64,000 nt of DNA, taken from positions 310,001 to 374,000 of the forward strand of contig NZ_VEGI01000002.1 of NCBI RefSeq assembly GCF_007679325.1, in the 5' to 3' direction. Of this stretch, positions 8,041 to 17,072 are shown in pieces. The notes beneath the pieces are model-generated. The model saw only the letters and a list, made by a program, of their open reading frames with translations. It was not told where the DNA came from and did no database searches. The position numbers and the translations under genes were made by a program. Origin of the DNA: Arthrobacter sp. U41. Its GTDB lineage: Bacteria; Actinomycetota; Actinomycetes; Actinomycetales; Micrococcaceae. How positions within the stretch are numbered: the stretch's first letter is position 1; each line of letters begins with the position of its first letter.

Positions 8041-8922
8041 TCAGGCGCTGGCGACGCGGAGGGCCGAGACTGCGATCAGCAGGGCCAAAACCAGTACCAG
8101 GCCGCCGGCTTGCAACAGGCCCTGACGTGGTCCGCGGGGCGTGTAGGCCAGGACAGCAGCACAGAGTGCACCGGTGACCGCACCACCAAGGTGGGCCTGC
8201 CAGGCAATCGAGGGAACCACGAAGCCGATGACACCATTAATAACGATCAGTACCCAGAGTTGCCGGGTGTCTCCGCCGCGGCGCCGCTGGACCACCAGCA
8301 TGGCACCGAAAAGCCCGAAGATAGCGCCCGATGCTCCCACAACACCGCTCAGTGGCTGGCCCGGCACGTACGCCGGCGTCAACAGGAGGTAGCCGACTGA
8401 TCCGCCGAAGGCCGACAGCAAATAGACCGCCAGGAAACGGATCCGTCCCAGGAGCGGCTCCAGCGCCTGGCCGAACATCCACAGCATGTACATGTTGAGC
8501 ACGATATGGAGGATGAAGCCCTGGGAATGCAGGAAAGCCGACGTCACCATCCGCCAGGGCTCGAAGACGCCGTATTCCGGGGAGGCGTAGACGGTGGCAA
8601 AGGCAAGGTTCTGGTAGATCCCGTCGTTGGGGATCAGCCACTGGAAAACAAAGACCAGGGCGCACAGGGCAATGAGGGTATAGGTGACCACGGGCTTGCC
8701 GGTGGCCATGGTGCCGCCGTAGACGGTCTTGACTTCCGGCGTCGTACGTTTTGTTTCGTTGACACAGTCAACGCACTGGAATCCGACGGCGGCCGCCCGC
8801 TGGCAGTCGGGGCACGCAGGGCGCCCGCACCGCTGGCAGCGCACATAGGCGGGCCGGTCCGGGTGCCGGGGGCACACCGGGATCTGCGCGGACGGCTCTG
8901 CCGCCGGAATTCCGTAGCTCAT
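8041..8922 (-). CDS. Rhomboid family intramembrane serine protease with N-terminal zinc finger
   Basis: The 293-residue protein begins with a B-box-like cysteine/histidine cluster (residues 17-53: CPRHPDRPAYVRC, CGRPACPDC, CVDC) likely to bind zinc. The rhomboid domain follows, with six or seven membrane segments. The catalytic serine is Ser198 in GASG and the partner His244 is in WQAHLGG; HIVLNMYMLW matches the conserved HxxxN segment. Rhomboids cut membrane proteins within the bilayer; the substrate is unknown. It is nine bases downstream of the cyclophilin gene on the same strand, so the pair is probably an operon, as is usual near the origin in Arthrobacter relatives. Confidence 0.95.
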   Translation of the reverse strand: MSYGIPAAEPSAQIPVCPRHPDRPAYVRCQRCGRPACPDCQRAAAVGFQCVDCVNETKRTTPEVKTVYGGTMATGKPVVTYTLIALCALVFVFQWLIPNDGIYQNLAFATVYASPEYGVFEPWRMVTSAFLHSQGFILHIVLNMYMLWMFGQALEPLLGRIRFLAVYLLSAFGGSVGYLLLTPAYVPGQPLSGVVGASGAIFGLFGAMLVVQRRRGGDTRQLWVLIVINGVIGFVVPSIAWQAHLGGAVTGALCAAVLAYTPRGPRQGLLQAGGLVLVLALLIAVSALRVASA

Positions 8923-8931
8923 GCGCTGGGG

Positions 8932-9477
8932 TTAGAGCTTTTCTACGGTGATGTTCCTGATGGTGACGTCCTCGACCGGGCGGTCGCCCATTCCGGTGCG
9001 GACACCTTCAATGGCGTCAACAACCTTCTTGGAATCCTCGTCCGCCACTTCGCCGAAGATGCTGTGCTTGCCCTGCAGCCAGCCGGTGGGGATGGTGGTG
9101 ATGAAGAACTGCGAGCCGTTGGTGCCGCGGCCCATCTGGATGCCGGCGTTCGCCATGGCCAGCTTGTAGGGTTCGTTGAAGGTCAGTTCCGGGTGGATCT
9201 CGTCGTCGAACTTGTAGCCCGGTCCGCCCACGCCACGGCCCAGGGGATCGCCGGCCTGGATCATGAAGTCCTTGATGATGCGGTGGAAGATGGTGCCGTC
9301 GTACAGCGGCGTCCCGGTCTTGTCCTCGCCGGACTCCGGGTGGGTCCAGGCCTTCTCGCCCGTGGCCAGGCCGACGAAGTTGTCGACGGTCTTGGGGGCG
9401 TGGTTGCCGAAGAGGTTAACGACGATGTCGCCCATGCTCGTGTGGATGGTTGCTTTTGCGGTTGCGATGGCAGTCAT
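8932..9477 (-). CDS. ppiA: Cyclophilin-type peptidyl-prolyl cis-trans isomerase
   Basis: The protein is 181 residues if translated from ATG at 9477 (MTAIATAKAT); a longer frame to 9510 adds 11 non-homologous residues. It is a single cyclophilin domain with the active-site FHRIIKDFMIQAGDP block, GSQFFITT, and WLQGKHSIFGEV, all conserved in PpiA. No signal peptide is visible, so it should act in the cytoplasm, speeding proline isomerisation during protein folding. It is the first gene of a two-gene unit with the rhomboid protease. Confidence 0.95.
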   Translation of the reverse strand: MTAIATAKATIHTSMGDIVVNLFGNHAPKTVDNFVGLATGEKAWTHPESGEDKTGTPLYDGTIFHRIIKDFMIQAGDPLGRGVGGPGYKFDDEIHPELTFNEPYKLAMANAGIQMGRGTNGSQFFITTIPTGWLQGKHSIFGEVADEDSKKVVDAIEGVRTGMGDRPVEDVTIRNITVEKL

Positions 9478-9631
9478 AGGCCTATTCTTCCACGGCAGGC
9501 AAGTGCGCACAGGGCCCGCCCGCCAGTTCCGCGCTGGGTGAAATCCGCTCGAAATCGGCCTGAAGAATAGCCGGTGAGGTCCCGGACACGTAGGCTAACA
9601 CCAGAACCGTCACATTAATCGGGAGGTAGTT

Positions 9632-10612
9632 GTGAAGAAAACGGATCGTATTGCCCGTGAGCTGGAGTACTCGGTCAGCACAGGGGTAGAGAACGCCAAG
9701 GACTGGGCAAGCCCGCGGGTTGAGGCAGCAGTCAACTGGGCTGTTCCGCGTCTGCAGCAGGGCCTGGACACCGCTTCTCCCAAGATTCAGGAGGGGCTTA
9801 AGTCGGCAGCCTACAACCTCGCCGGCGGCGTCGCGACGGTCACCCCGCGCCTCCAGGACGGGCTCGCCCACCTCGCACCAAAAATCAATGACGCCGTGGA
9901 GGGCGCTACTCCGCGTCTGCACGAGGCAGTGGACAAGGCCACACCGGTGATCGCCAACGCGCGTGACCGGGTGGTGGTTGAATACCTGCCCAGGCTCTCG
10001 ACCCAGATTGGCCAGGCTTCCGACGCCGTGCACCGCACGCTTGAGAGCGCTCCGGCCCATGTGGACGCGGTTGCACAGAAGCTCAGTGACGCGGGGATCA
10101 TCCACGCCGTCCAGGAGCAGGCGAAGACCGCCGGCAGCCACGTCAAGGTCGCAGCGAAAAAGGCTGGCAAGGCCGTCAACATCGAGACTGCCAAGCCGCA
10201 GAAGTCCAAGCACCGCGGGTGGCTGATCTTCGGCATCATCGCCGCGGCCGCGGCCGCCGCAGCTGCCGCCTGGAAGGCTTCCAAGCCCGTCGAGGATCCT
10301 TGGAAGACCCCGGCTCCCGTGACGCCCGCCCCCGTGCCGGCCACCACGGTTAACGAGGTCAAGGATTCCGTCAAGGAAGCTGCCGACCAGGCCGGTTCGG
10401 CGACCGTCGCCGCAGCCGACGCCACCGCGGATGCTTCGGGTGATCTCGCCAAGTCCACCGATGAGGCAGCTGACAAGGCCAAGCACGCGGCCGAGGACGC
10501 AGCCGAGGACATCAAGGACGCCACCGCGAAGGTAGCCACCGACGCGAAGACCGCGGTCCGGAACATTGCTGCGAGCCGGAACAACGGTTCGGACAAGAAC
10601 ACCGGCGCCTAA
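9632..10612 (+). CDS. Membrane protein with 11-residue amphipathic repeats, unknown function
   Basis: The 326-residue protein starts at GTG 9632 after GGGAGG. Residues 25-105 are built from 11-residue units of the form (S/T/A)P(R/K)-hydrophobic-x-x-(A/G)-hydrophobic-x-x-A, for example SPRVEAAVNWA, SPKIQEGLKSA, TPRLQDGLAHL, APKINDAVEGA and TPRLHEAVDKA. A membrane segment with a run of about ten alanines lies at about 196-215. The C-terminal third is Ala/Asp/Lys-rich and helical, resembling LEA or apolipoprotein repeats. Eleven-residue periodicity usually means an amphipathic helix lying on a lipid surface. I know no named function. It stands alone, followed by a terminator. Confidence 0.85.
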   Translation: MKKTDRIARELEYSVSTGVENAKDWASPRVEAAVNWAVPRLQQGLDTASPKIQEGLKSAAYNLAGGVATVTPRLQDGLAHLAPKINDAVEGATPRLHEAVDKATPVIANARDRVVVEYLPRLSTQIGQASDAVHRTLESAPAHVDAVAQKLSDAGIIHAVQEQAKTAGSHVKVAAKKAGKAVNIETAKPQKSKHRGWLIFGIIAAAAAAAAAAWKASKPVEDPWKTPAPVTPAPVPATTVNEVKDSVKEAADQAGSATVAAADATADASGDLAKSTDEAADKAKHAAEDAAEDIKDATAKVATDAKTAVRNIAASRNNGSDKNTGA

Positions 10613-10643
10613 GCAGCGTCCAGGGTTCCTTCGGGAAACCGTC

Positions 10644-10684
10644 AAGGGAGGGATTCCGCCAGGGGCGGGATTCCTCCCTTTTTG
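10644..10684 (+). terminator. Intrinsic terminator after the 11-residue-repeat protein
   Basis: AAGGGAGG at 10644 pairs with CCTCCCTT ending at 10680, extended inward by ATTCCGCC/GCGGGAT with a mismatch, and is followed by TTTTTG. A second, GC-rich palindrome (CCTGCCCGGC/GCCGGGCGGG) followed by AAAAATT lies at 10732-10757. Confidence 0.75.
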
Positions 10685-10781
10685 TGTCCCGAAATTTTGT
10701 GCCCCGAAATTTACCAGTTCGTAGCCTGGACCCTGCCCGGCGCCGGGCGGGAAAAATTCCGTTGGTGCTAAATTTGTGGGG

Positions 10782-11657
10782 ATGTCACCCGAAAAATCCC
10801 CTGGGGATGCCTTACACGATGCTGTGCAGACACCGGCTGTCTCTATCGTCATCCCGGCGTACAACGAGGAAAGTGTTATCCGGCAGTGTCTCATTGCCGC
10901 CGTGTACCAGTCTGTCCCGGCACACGAGATCATCGTCGTCGACAACATGTCGAAGGACCGCACCGCCGATATTGTCCGGCAGATGCAGCTGGAGTATCCG
11001 GAGAGCGCCATCATTCTGCTCAGCCAGGACCTGGTCCAGGGCCTGATCCCCACCCGCAACTTCGGCCTGGACCACGCCAGCGGGGACATCCTGGGCCGGA
11101 TCGACGCCGACTCGGTGCTGGAACCGGACTGGGTGGAACAGGTGCAGAAAGCCTTCCGCGACGAGGCAGTCCACGCCGCGACCGGCCCGGTTGTCTACTA
11201 CGACATGCCGATGCGGCGTTTCGGCCTGAAGGCCGACGACAAAATGCGCCAACTGATGCTCCGGCTGGCGAAACACCAGTACCACTTCCTGTTCGGGTCC
11301 AACATGGCTCTCCGCCGGTCCGCGTGGGAGGTTATCCGGGCCGAGGCGTGCCTGGACGAGAAGGACGAAATGCACGAGGACATCGATTTGTCCCTGCACC
11401 TGGCCGACCATGACCTCCGCATCCAGTACTGGCCGCAGATGGTGTCCGGTATGTCCGCGCGCCGGCTCGAAGACTCGCCCCGCGACTACCGCTATTACGT
11501 GACGCGCTTTGACCGCACGTACAAGGCCCACAACGTCAAGAAGATGGCGCTCAAGGCCCCTATGGTGGTCTTCTTCTCGGTGTATTTCCCGGCGAAGCTG
11601 CTGCGCGCGATCCACACCGTGAACACGGCCCAGACGGCCCGCCGCGGCGGCCAGTAG
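10782..11657 (+). CDS. Family 2 glycosyltransferase
   Basis: The protein is about 291 residues from ATG 10782 (GTG 10776 is an alternative two codons earlier; neither has a clear ribosome site). It has the GT-A nucleotide-binding start VSIVIPAYNEE, VDNMSKDRTADI, and the metal-binding DxD in GRIDADSVLEPDW. HEDIDLSLHL supplies the catalytic-base ED motif typical of processive GT2 enzymes. No clear membrane helices are seen except a hydrophobic stretch near the C-terminus (APMVVFFSVYFPAKLL). It probably transfers a sugar to a lipid or wall glycan; donor and acceptor cannot be told. It converges on the EamA transporter. Confidence 0.9.
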   Translation: MSPEKSPGDALHDAVQTPAVSIVIPAYNEESVIRQCLIAAVYQSVPAHEIIVVDNMSKDRTADIVRQMQLEYPESAIILLSQDLVQGLIPTRNFGLDHASGDILGRIDADSVLEPDWVEQVQKAFRDEAVHAATGPVVYYDMPMRRFGLKADDKMRQLMLRLAKHQYHFLFGSNMALRRSAWEVIRAEACLDEKDEMHEDIDLSLHLADHDLRIQYWPQMVSGMSARRLEDSPRDYRYYVTRFDRTYKAHNVKKMALKAPMVVFFSVYFPAKLLRAIHTVNTAQTARRGGQ

Positions 11658-11681
11658 GCACACTACGGCCGGCCCCGGACC

Positions 11682-12596
11682 TCAGTCCGTTCCAAGCTCG
11701 GCCAGCGGCGCTGCAGGCCGACGGGCCGAGCGGGAACCCCGCTGACCCACCACGACGACGGCGAGCCCCACCAGGATCATCGCCAGCCCGGCGTAGGTGC
11801 CGGCCGGCAGGGTTTCGGACAGGAACGCCGCCGCGAGCAGCGCGGCACCGGGAATCTCCAGCAGGATGATCATCGACACCAGCAACGGGCTCATCGTGGC
11901 GAGCAGGTGGTTGAAGGCCGTGTGCCCGATCAGCTGCGCGCACACCGTGATTGCCAGGATGCCGAACCAGCCCGCGGCTTCGAACCCGCCAAGGGGCTGC
12001 TGCCAAAACAAGGCCAGCACGGCGACGACAGCCGCGCACATGCCGTAGCAGAGCGTCGTGTAGACGCCTGTCCCCATGGTCTGCCGAGCCTGCCCGCCAG
12101 CCAGGGTGTAGATCCCCGCCAGGGCCCCTCCTGCCACCGCCAGGAGGTCGCCCAGCAGCGCTTCCGGTGAGGTGCCCATGTCGAACCCGGTAATCGCTAT
12201 GACGCCGCCGAAGGCAATCCCCAACCCCACCAGGACCGGCCAGCGGTGTTTGACGCCCCGGAACATCTGGAAGATGGCGATCCAGCCGGACTGCAGGCAG
12301 ACCAGGGCCGTAGCAGCCGCCACTGACGTGAGCTGCAGCGAGGTGATGAAGCAGGCGAAATGCAGCGCCAGGGCGACCGCGGCCGCCAGTGACCAGCGGA
12401 ATTCGCGGCCGGTGACCCGCCGAAGCTGGCGGGGATCGCGGACCAGCACGGGTCCGGCCATGACCACGGACCCGATCGCGTTGCGCCAAAAGGCGATTGC
12501 CAGGGCGCTGACCGACGTTGCCCCCAGGGTCGCGGCAATGAGCGGCCCTGATGAGGCCACGCCGAGGACGCCCAGGGCAGCAAGGAAGAAGTTCAC
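11682..12596 (-). CDS. EamA/DMT family transporter
   Basis: The 304-residue protein starts at GTG 12596 and has about ten hydrophobic segments in two homologous halves, the EamA layout. The first half has ALAIAFWRNAIGSVVMAG, the second VYTTLCYGMCAAVV and TAFNHLLATMSPLLVSMIILLEIPGAALLAA, a conserved C-terminal EamA block. Members export small metabolites such as amino acids; the substrate cannot be inferred. It is divergent from the cupin gene, with 116 bases between them. Confidence 0.9.
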   Translation of the reverse strand: MNFFLAALGVLGVASSGPLIAATLGATSVSALAIAFWRNAIGSVVMAGPVLVRDPRQLRRVTGREFRWSLAAAVALALHFACFITSLQLTSVAAATALVCLQSGWIAIFQMFRGVKHRWPVLVGLGIAFGGVIAITGFDMGTSPEALLGDLLAVAGGALAGIYTLAGGQARQTMGTGVYTTLCYGMCAAVVAVLALFWQQPLGGFEAAGWFGILAITVCAQLIGHTAFNHLLATMSPLLVSMIILLEIPGAALLAAAFLSETLPAGTYAGLAMILVGLAVVVVGQRGSRSARRPAAPLAELGTD

Positions 12597-12712
12597 GGTC
12601 CAACAGTAGTGGGGACCAGCGGCGGCTCAGTGATGGATTGGGTTCTTGACGGCCAATTACCGCGGTGACAGTCTTAAATCCGGTCTCACCACCATCCACA
12701 AAGGAGACCATC

Positions 12713-13081
12713 ATGGCCGCAATGATTCGCAAAAGCCTGGACAGTCCGGAAGAAACACGGCCCGTGAAAGACGGTATGGGTCAGGTGGAGTTGGTCAATC
12801 TCGACGCCGGCGCGGTGGGGCGGGCCACCTTCCTGCCCGGCTGGAAATGGTCACAGCACGTGAAGCCCATCGCCCAGACGGAGAGCTGCCAGTCTGCCCA
12901 TAAGGGGTACACCGTCTCGGGCCGCCTCAAGGTTGTTATGGATGACGGCGAGGAGAATGAATTCGGCCCGGGCGACTTTGGCTACATCCCGCCGGGGCAC
13001 GACGCGTGGGTGGTCGGAGACGAGCCGTACGTGTTCATTGACTGGCAGGGCATGGACGACTACGCCAAACCCAAGGAGTGA
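12713..13081 (+). CDS. Cupin domain protein
   Basis: The 122-residue protein starts at ATG 12713 with AAAGGAG at 12700-12706. The cupin barrel is recognisable: AHKGYTVSGRLKVVMDDG for the first cupin motif, then GPGDFGYIPPGHDAWVVGDEP for the second. Metal ligands would be His near residue 63 and Glu/His in these motifs. An enzymatic role is not clear; a sensing or isomerase-like function is possible. It has its own promoter region and is followed by a bidirectional terminator shared with the tRNA-Ala on the other strand. Confidence 0.85.
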   Translation: MAAMIRKSLDSPEETRPVKDGMGQVELVNLDAGAVGRATFLPGWKWSQHVKPIAQTESCQSAHKGYTVSGRLKVVMDDGEENEFGPGDFGYIPPGHDAWVVGDEPYVFIDWQGMDDYAKPKE

Positions 13082-13133
13082 TACGGAAGTCACGTGCCCG
13101 GTTAGATTCAGTCCGGAGCTTCCCGGGAATGCG

Positions 13134-13170
13134 AAAGGCCCCGGACCGCGTTTCCGCGATCCGGGGCCTT
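13134..13170. terminator. Bidirectional terminator between the cupin gene and tRNA-Ala
   Basis: AAAGGCCCCGGA at 13134-13145 pairs with TCCGGGGCCTT at 13160-13170, with a small inner GCG/CGC stem. The AAA and TT ends allow use from either strand, and the element sits between converging transcripts. Confidence 0.8.
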
Positions 13171-13175
13171 CCCTA

Positions 13176-13251
13176 TGGTGGAGGCACGGGGACTCGAACC
13201 CCGAACCCCCTGCTTGCAAAGCAGGTGCGCTACCAATTGCGCCATGCCCCC
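13176..13251 (-). tRNA. tRNA-Ala (anticodon TGC)
   Basis: On the minus strand GGGGGCA pairs with TGCCTCC, the anticodon stem CTGCT/AGCAG encloses TTGCA with anticodon TGC, and the T-loop reads GGTTCGAGTCC. The body is 13179-13251 (73 nt) and a CCA end is encoded at 13176-13178. Confidence 0.97.
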
Positions 13252-13323
13252 ATAAGAAGCAACCCGACAATCATACCCTAGTTCGGCGAGCTGATTTCCA
13301 GCTCCCGATCCGGGTAATCCGGG

Positions 13324-13440
13324 CTAGTCAACCGTATCGGTTGATTCGCTCCAGACCGTTTTCCGGGCTTCTGATTCCTGCACTTTCTTGTAGAGCAGGA
13401 CACCTGCGATCGTAGCTGCAACAGCCAGCAACTTCTTCAC
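13324..13440 (-). CDS. DLW-39-like small protein, 38 residues
   Basis: Between the two tRNAs the minus strand has a 38-codon frame from GTG 13440 to TAG 13324. It reads MKKLLAVAATIAGVLLYKK, then VQESEARKTVWSE and STDTVD. This matches the actinobacterial DLW-39 family, tiny proteins with an N-terminal hydrophobic helix and a DLW motif, found beside gyrA. Here the motif is TVW instead of DLW. The family has no known function to my knowledge. Family placement is from pattern memory, but the small size, helix, charged tail and place after the gyrase genes agree. Confidence 0.78.
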   Translation of the reverse strand: MKKLLAVAATIAGVLLYKKVQESEARKTVWSESTDTVD

Positions 13441-13510
13441 ATGCACCCCGTTCCGGCTCTTCGATAAACAAATATCAACCGAACCTCCACTTGAATCTGT
13501 ACAGATTCCG

Positions 13511-13584
13511 TGGGCGTACCAGGACTTGAACCTGGGACCTCTTCGTTATCAGCGAAGCGCTCTAACCGCCTGAGCTATACGCCC
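13511..13584 (-). tRNA. tRNA-Ile (anticodon GAT)
   Basis: The minus strand gives a 74-nt tRNA: acceptor GGGCGTA/TACGCCC, D-loop AGCTCAGGCGGTTAGAGCG, anticodon loop CTGATAA, T-arm CCAGGTTCAAGTCCTGG and discriminator A. CCA is not encoded, unlike the neighbouring tRNA-Ala. Confidence 0.97.
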
Positions 13585-13682
13585 CGATGCCTCATCGGGC
13601 CGAGATATGACTTTACAGCACATCCCGGCCCGATCTCAAATCGAGGCATTTCCCCGGCAAATTTCCGGGAAAAACGTGGGAT

Positions 13683-14312
13683 CTAGTCGTCCGTGAGGGT
13701 GACGCCGATGCCGCCCACGAGGGTGGCCGAGATGTTGTACAGCACTGCCGAGAGCATCGACAGGGCCGTCAGCAGGACGACGTTGATGACGGCGATGATG
13801 GTGGCAAAAGAAGCCACCTGGCCCAGCGAGGCAACCTTCTTCAATTCGAAGCCGCCGCCTTCCGAGCCGGCCAGGGTTCCCAGCAGGCCGTCCACCTGAT
13901 CGAAAATGCCGGTCAGGTCCAGGACCGTCCACAGCACGATCGCGGCCACGACGGTCACGATGCCCAGTGCCACGGAAAGCAGGAAAGCCATCTTCAGGAC
14001 GGACCAGGGATCAACCTTGCTCACCAGCAGGCGGGCGCGGCGGACCTTGGCTTTGGGTGCCGGCTTGATCAGCCCCGATGGGTTCTGTCCCGGCCGGTTC
14101 TGTCCCGGTGCGGCCGGACGCTGTCCCGGAGCCGCCGGGCGTCCCTGCGCTGGACGCTGCCCCGGCGCCTGCGGCCGCTGGGCCGTGGCGCTGGCACCGG
14201 CGGGACGCTGGTCGGGGCGGGACGGCGCGCTCACCCGCGGCGCGGAGGCTGGCTGCCGCACTCCGCCGGGAATGCCGCTATTCGTCTTGGGATATGAGTC
14301 GGAATTACTCAC
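13683..14312 (-). CDS. DUF3566 transmembrane protein
   Basis: The 209-residue protein has a long Pro/Gln/Ala/Arg-rich disordered N-terminus (about 1-90, with repeated [12 protein letters not shown] units), then [20 protein letters not shown], the hallmark start of DUF3566, and two membrane helices at about 105-135 and 172-198. It corresponds by position and sequence to mycobacterial Rv0007, downstream of gyrA. Its ATG overlaps the gyrA stop by four bases (ATGA), so it is translationally coupled to gyrase. The role is unknown; association with the division site has been suggested for related proteins. Confidence 0.92.
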   Translation of the reverse strand: MSNSDSYPKTNSGIPGGVRQPASAPRVSAPSRPDQRPAGASATAQRPQAPGQRPAQGRPAAPGQRPAAPGQNRPGQNPSGLIKPAPKAKVRRARLLVSKVDPWSVLKMAFLLSVALGIVTVVAAIVLWTVLDLTGIFDQVDGLLGTLAGSEGGGFELKKVASLGQVASFATIIAVINVVLLTALSMLSAVLYNISATLVGGIGVTLTDD

Positions 14313-17011
14313 GCGTTACCTCCGGTGTTGTCTTCGTCCAGCTCGGCATTGCCTGATGACTCATCTGACTCCGGGGCCGGTGCTGATTCTTCCGCTGCGG
14401 ACCCCTCATGTGATCCGGTATCTTCAGCCAACGTTACGTCATCCGGCGCCGATGCCTCATTTTCGGCACCCTCGCTTTCGGCGCCCTCATCGGTTTCGAG
14501 GCCCCGTTCGCTGTTGCGCGCCACCTCGATGATGCGGTCGTTCTTGTCCGGCTTGGCAAAGATGACACCCATGGTGTCGCGTCCCTTGGCCGGTACTCCG
14601 GCCACCGAGGAACGGACCACCTTGCCGCCTTCCATGACCACCAGGACTTCATCTTCTTCCTGGACAATCAGGGCGCCCACGAGGTGGCCCCGTTCTTCCT
14701 GGTACTTGCCGACCTTGATGCCCAGGCCGCCGCGGCCCTGGAGGCGGTATTCCTCGACGGCGGTGCGCTTGGCATAGCCGCCCTCGGTGACGACAAACAC
14801 GAATGAGCCGTCCGTGACGACGTCGGCCGCCAGCAGTTCGTCGTCCTCGCGGAACTTCATTCCCGTGACGCCGGACGTGGCCCGGCCCATGGGCCGCAGC
14901 GCCTCATCGGTGGCGGTGAAGCGGATGGACTGGCCCATCCGGGAGACGAGCATCAGGTCATCCGTCTCGGAGACCAGCTGGGCGGAGACCAGTTCATCGC
15001 CGTCGCGCAGGTTGATTGCGATGACGCCCGCGGAGCGGTTGGTGTCGTAGTCCTCCAGCCGGGTCTTCTTCACCAGCCCGCGTTTGGTGGCCAGAACCAG
15101 ATAGGGCGACTGCTGGTAGTCCCGCAGATCCAGCACCTGGGCGATGTGCTCGTCCGGCTGGAACGCGAGCAGGTTCGCCACGTGCTGTCCCTTGGCGTCG
15201 CGTCCGGCTTCCACCAGTTCGTACGCCTTCGCCCGGTAGACCCGGCCGAGGTTGGTGAAGAACAGCAGCCAGTGGTGGGTGGTGGTGACGAAGAAGTGCT
15301 CGACGACGTCGTCGCCGCGCAGCTGCGCGCCCTTAATGCCCTTGCCGCCGCGCTGCTGGGAACGGTAGTTGTCGCTGCGGGTGCGCTTGACGTAGCCGCC
15401 GCGGGTGATGGTGACCACCATTTCCTCTTCGGGAATCAGGTCCTCCATCGACATGTCGCCGTCGAAGCCCAGCAGGACCTTGGTACGGCGGTCATCGCCG
15501 TGTTTGTCGACAATCTCAGCCAGCTCGGTGCTGATGATCTGGCGCTGGCGTTCCTCGGAGGCCAGGATCGCGTTGTATTCCGCGATCGCAGCTTCCAGTT
15601 CGGCATGCTTGTCCTGGATCTTCTGGCGTTCCAGGGCTGCTAGCCGGCGCAGCTGCATGTCCAGGATGGCGCGTGCCTGGAGCTCATCGATGTCCAGCAG
15701 CTCCATCAGGCCGTCACGCGCGGCTTCGGTGGTGCTGGAGGCCCGGATGAGCGCAATCACTTCATCCAAGGCGTCCAATGCCTTCAGGAGTGCCCGCAGG
15801 ATGTGTGCTTCTTCCTCGGCCTTGCGGAGGCGGTAGCGGGTCCGGCGTGCGATGACGTCCATCTGGTGCGTGACCCAGTGGCGGATAAACGCGTCCAGGC
15901 TCAGCGTGCGGGGGACGCCGTCAACGATTGCCAGCATGTTCGCGGCGAAGTTGTCCTGCAGCTGGGTGTGCTTGTACAGGTTGTTCAGCACCACCTTGGC
16001 CACGGCGTCGCGCTTGAGCACGATCACCAGGCGCTGGCCGGTGCGTCCCGAGGTTTCATCGCGCAGGTCGGCGATGCCGGAGATCTTGCCGTCCTTGACC
16101 AGCTCGGCAATCTTGATGGCCAGGTTGTCCGGGTTGGCCTGGTACGGCAGTTCGGTGACCACCAGGCAGGTGCGGCCCTGGAGTTCCTCGACGTTAACCA
16201 CGGCGCGCATGGTGATGGAGCCGCGGCCCGTGCGGTAGGCGTCCTCAATCCCCTTGTGGCCCAGGATGGTGGCGCCGGTCGGGAAGTCCGGTCCCTTGAT
16301 GCGCACGATCAGCTCTTCGAGCAGTTCCTCGCGGGAGACGGTCGGGTTGGCCAGGTACCACTGGACGCCGTCGGCAACCTCGCGGAGGTTGTGCGGCGGA
16401 ATGTTGGTGGCCATGCCGACGGCGATACCGGAGGAGCCATTGACCAGGAGGTTCGGGAAGCGGGCCGGCAGGATGGTGGGTTCCTGGTTCTTGCCGTCAT
16501 AGTTGTCCTGGAAATCGACGGTTTCCTCGTCGATGTCGCGGACCATTTCCATGGCAAGCGGCGCCATCTTCGTTTCGGTGTACCGCGGTGCTGCGGCGCC
16601 GTCATTGCCGGGAGACCCGAAGTTACCCTGGCCCAGCGCCAGCGGGTAGCGCATGGTCCAGTCCTGGATCAGGCGGACCAGCGCATCATAGATGGCGGTG
16701 TCGCCGTGGGGGTGGTACTGGCCCATGACCTCGCCCACCACGCGGGCGCACTTGTTGAAGGAGCGCTCCGGGCGGTAGCCGCCGTCGAACATCGCGTAGA
16801 GCACCCGGCGGTGGACCGGCTTGAGGCCGTCCCGGACATCGGGCAGGGCACGGCCCACGATCACGGCCATCGCGTAGTCGAGGTAGGAGCGCTGCATTTC
16901 CGTCTGCAGGTCAACCTGTTCAACGCGGTCGGTCAGCACATCGGTGTCAAGGACAGTCCCCTCGATGGGGGTCTCGGCATCGGCCGGAACTTCTGGTGTT
17001 TCGTCACTCAT
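14309..17011 (-). CDS. gyrA: DNA gyrase subunit A
   Basis: The 900-residue subunit cuts and rejoins DNA during negative supercoiling. The N-terminal winged-helix domain has the quinolone region [10 protein letters not shown] (Thr at the E. coli Ser83 position, Asp at the 87 position) and the catalytic tyrosine in [10 protein letters not shown]. The GyrA-box of the DNA-wrapping C-terminal domain is present as QRGGKGIKG. The last 70 residues form an acidic Glu/Asp/Ser/Ala tail ([15 protein letters not shown]), longer than in E. coli-type enzymes. It follows gyrB after 61 bases and is coupled to the DUF3566 gene. Confidence 0.98.
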   Translation of the reverse strand: MSDETPEVPADAETPIEGTVLDTDVLTDRVEQVDLQTEMQRSYLDYAMAVIVGRALPDVRDGLKPVHRRVLYAMFDGGYRPERSFNKCARVVGEVMGQYHPHGDTAIYDALVRLIQDWTMRYPLALGQGNFGSPGNDGAAAPRYTETKMAPLAMEMVRDIDEETVDFQDNYDGKNQEPTILPARFPNLLVNGSSGIAVGMATNIPPHNLREVADGVQWYLANPTVSREELLEELIVRIKGPDFPTGATILGHKGIEDAYRTGRGSITMRAVVNVEELQGRTCLVVTELPYQANPDNLAIKIAELVKDGKISGIADLRDETSGRTGQRLVIVLKRDAVAKVVLNNLYKHTQLQDNFAANMLAIVDGVPRTLSLDAFIRHWVTHQMDVIARRTRYRLRKAEEEAHILRALLKALDALDEVIALIRASSTTEAARDGLMELLDIDELQARAILDMQLRRLAALERQKIQDKHAELEAAIAEYNAILASEERQRQIISTELAEIVDKHGDDRRTKVLLGFDGDMSMEDLIPEEEMVVTITRGGYVKRTRSDNYRSQQRGGKGIKGAQLRGDDVVEHFFVTTTHHWLLFFTNLGRVYRAKAYELVEAGRDAKGQHVANLLAFQPDEHIAQVLDLRDYQQSPYLVLATKRGLVKKTRLEDYDTNRSAGVIAINLRDGDELVSAQLVSETDDLMLVSRMGQSIRFTATDEALRPMGRATSGVTGMKFREDDELLAADVVTDGSFVFVVTEGGYAKRTAVEEYRLQGRGGLGIKVGKYQEERGHLVGALIVQEEDEVLVVMEGGKVVRSSVAGVPAKGRDTMGVIFAKPDKNDRIIEVARNSERGLETDEGAESEGAENEASAPDDVTLAEDTGSHEGSAAEESAPAPESDESSGNAELDEDNTGGNA

Positions 17012-17072
17012 GGTCTACATTTTCCGTTTCAGGTATATATCAGTCCGGGAATATCTGGGGGGCAGATGGCCG

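Noticed and set aside
7666..8400. Open frame of 244 codons across the 61-bp repeat and into the rhomboid gene.
   Set aside because: The product is low complexity, overlaps the real rhomboid gene on the other strand and lacks a good start.
10684..10713. Direct repeat of a CCCGAAATTT-like word before the glycosyltransferase gene.
   Set aside because: Two short copies only; no more than chance or part of the terminator region can be claimed.
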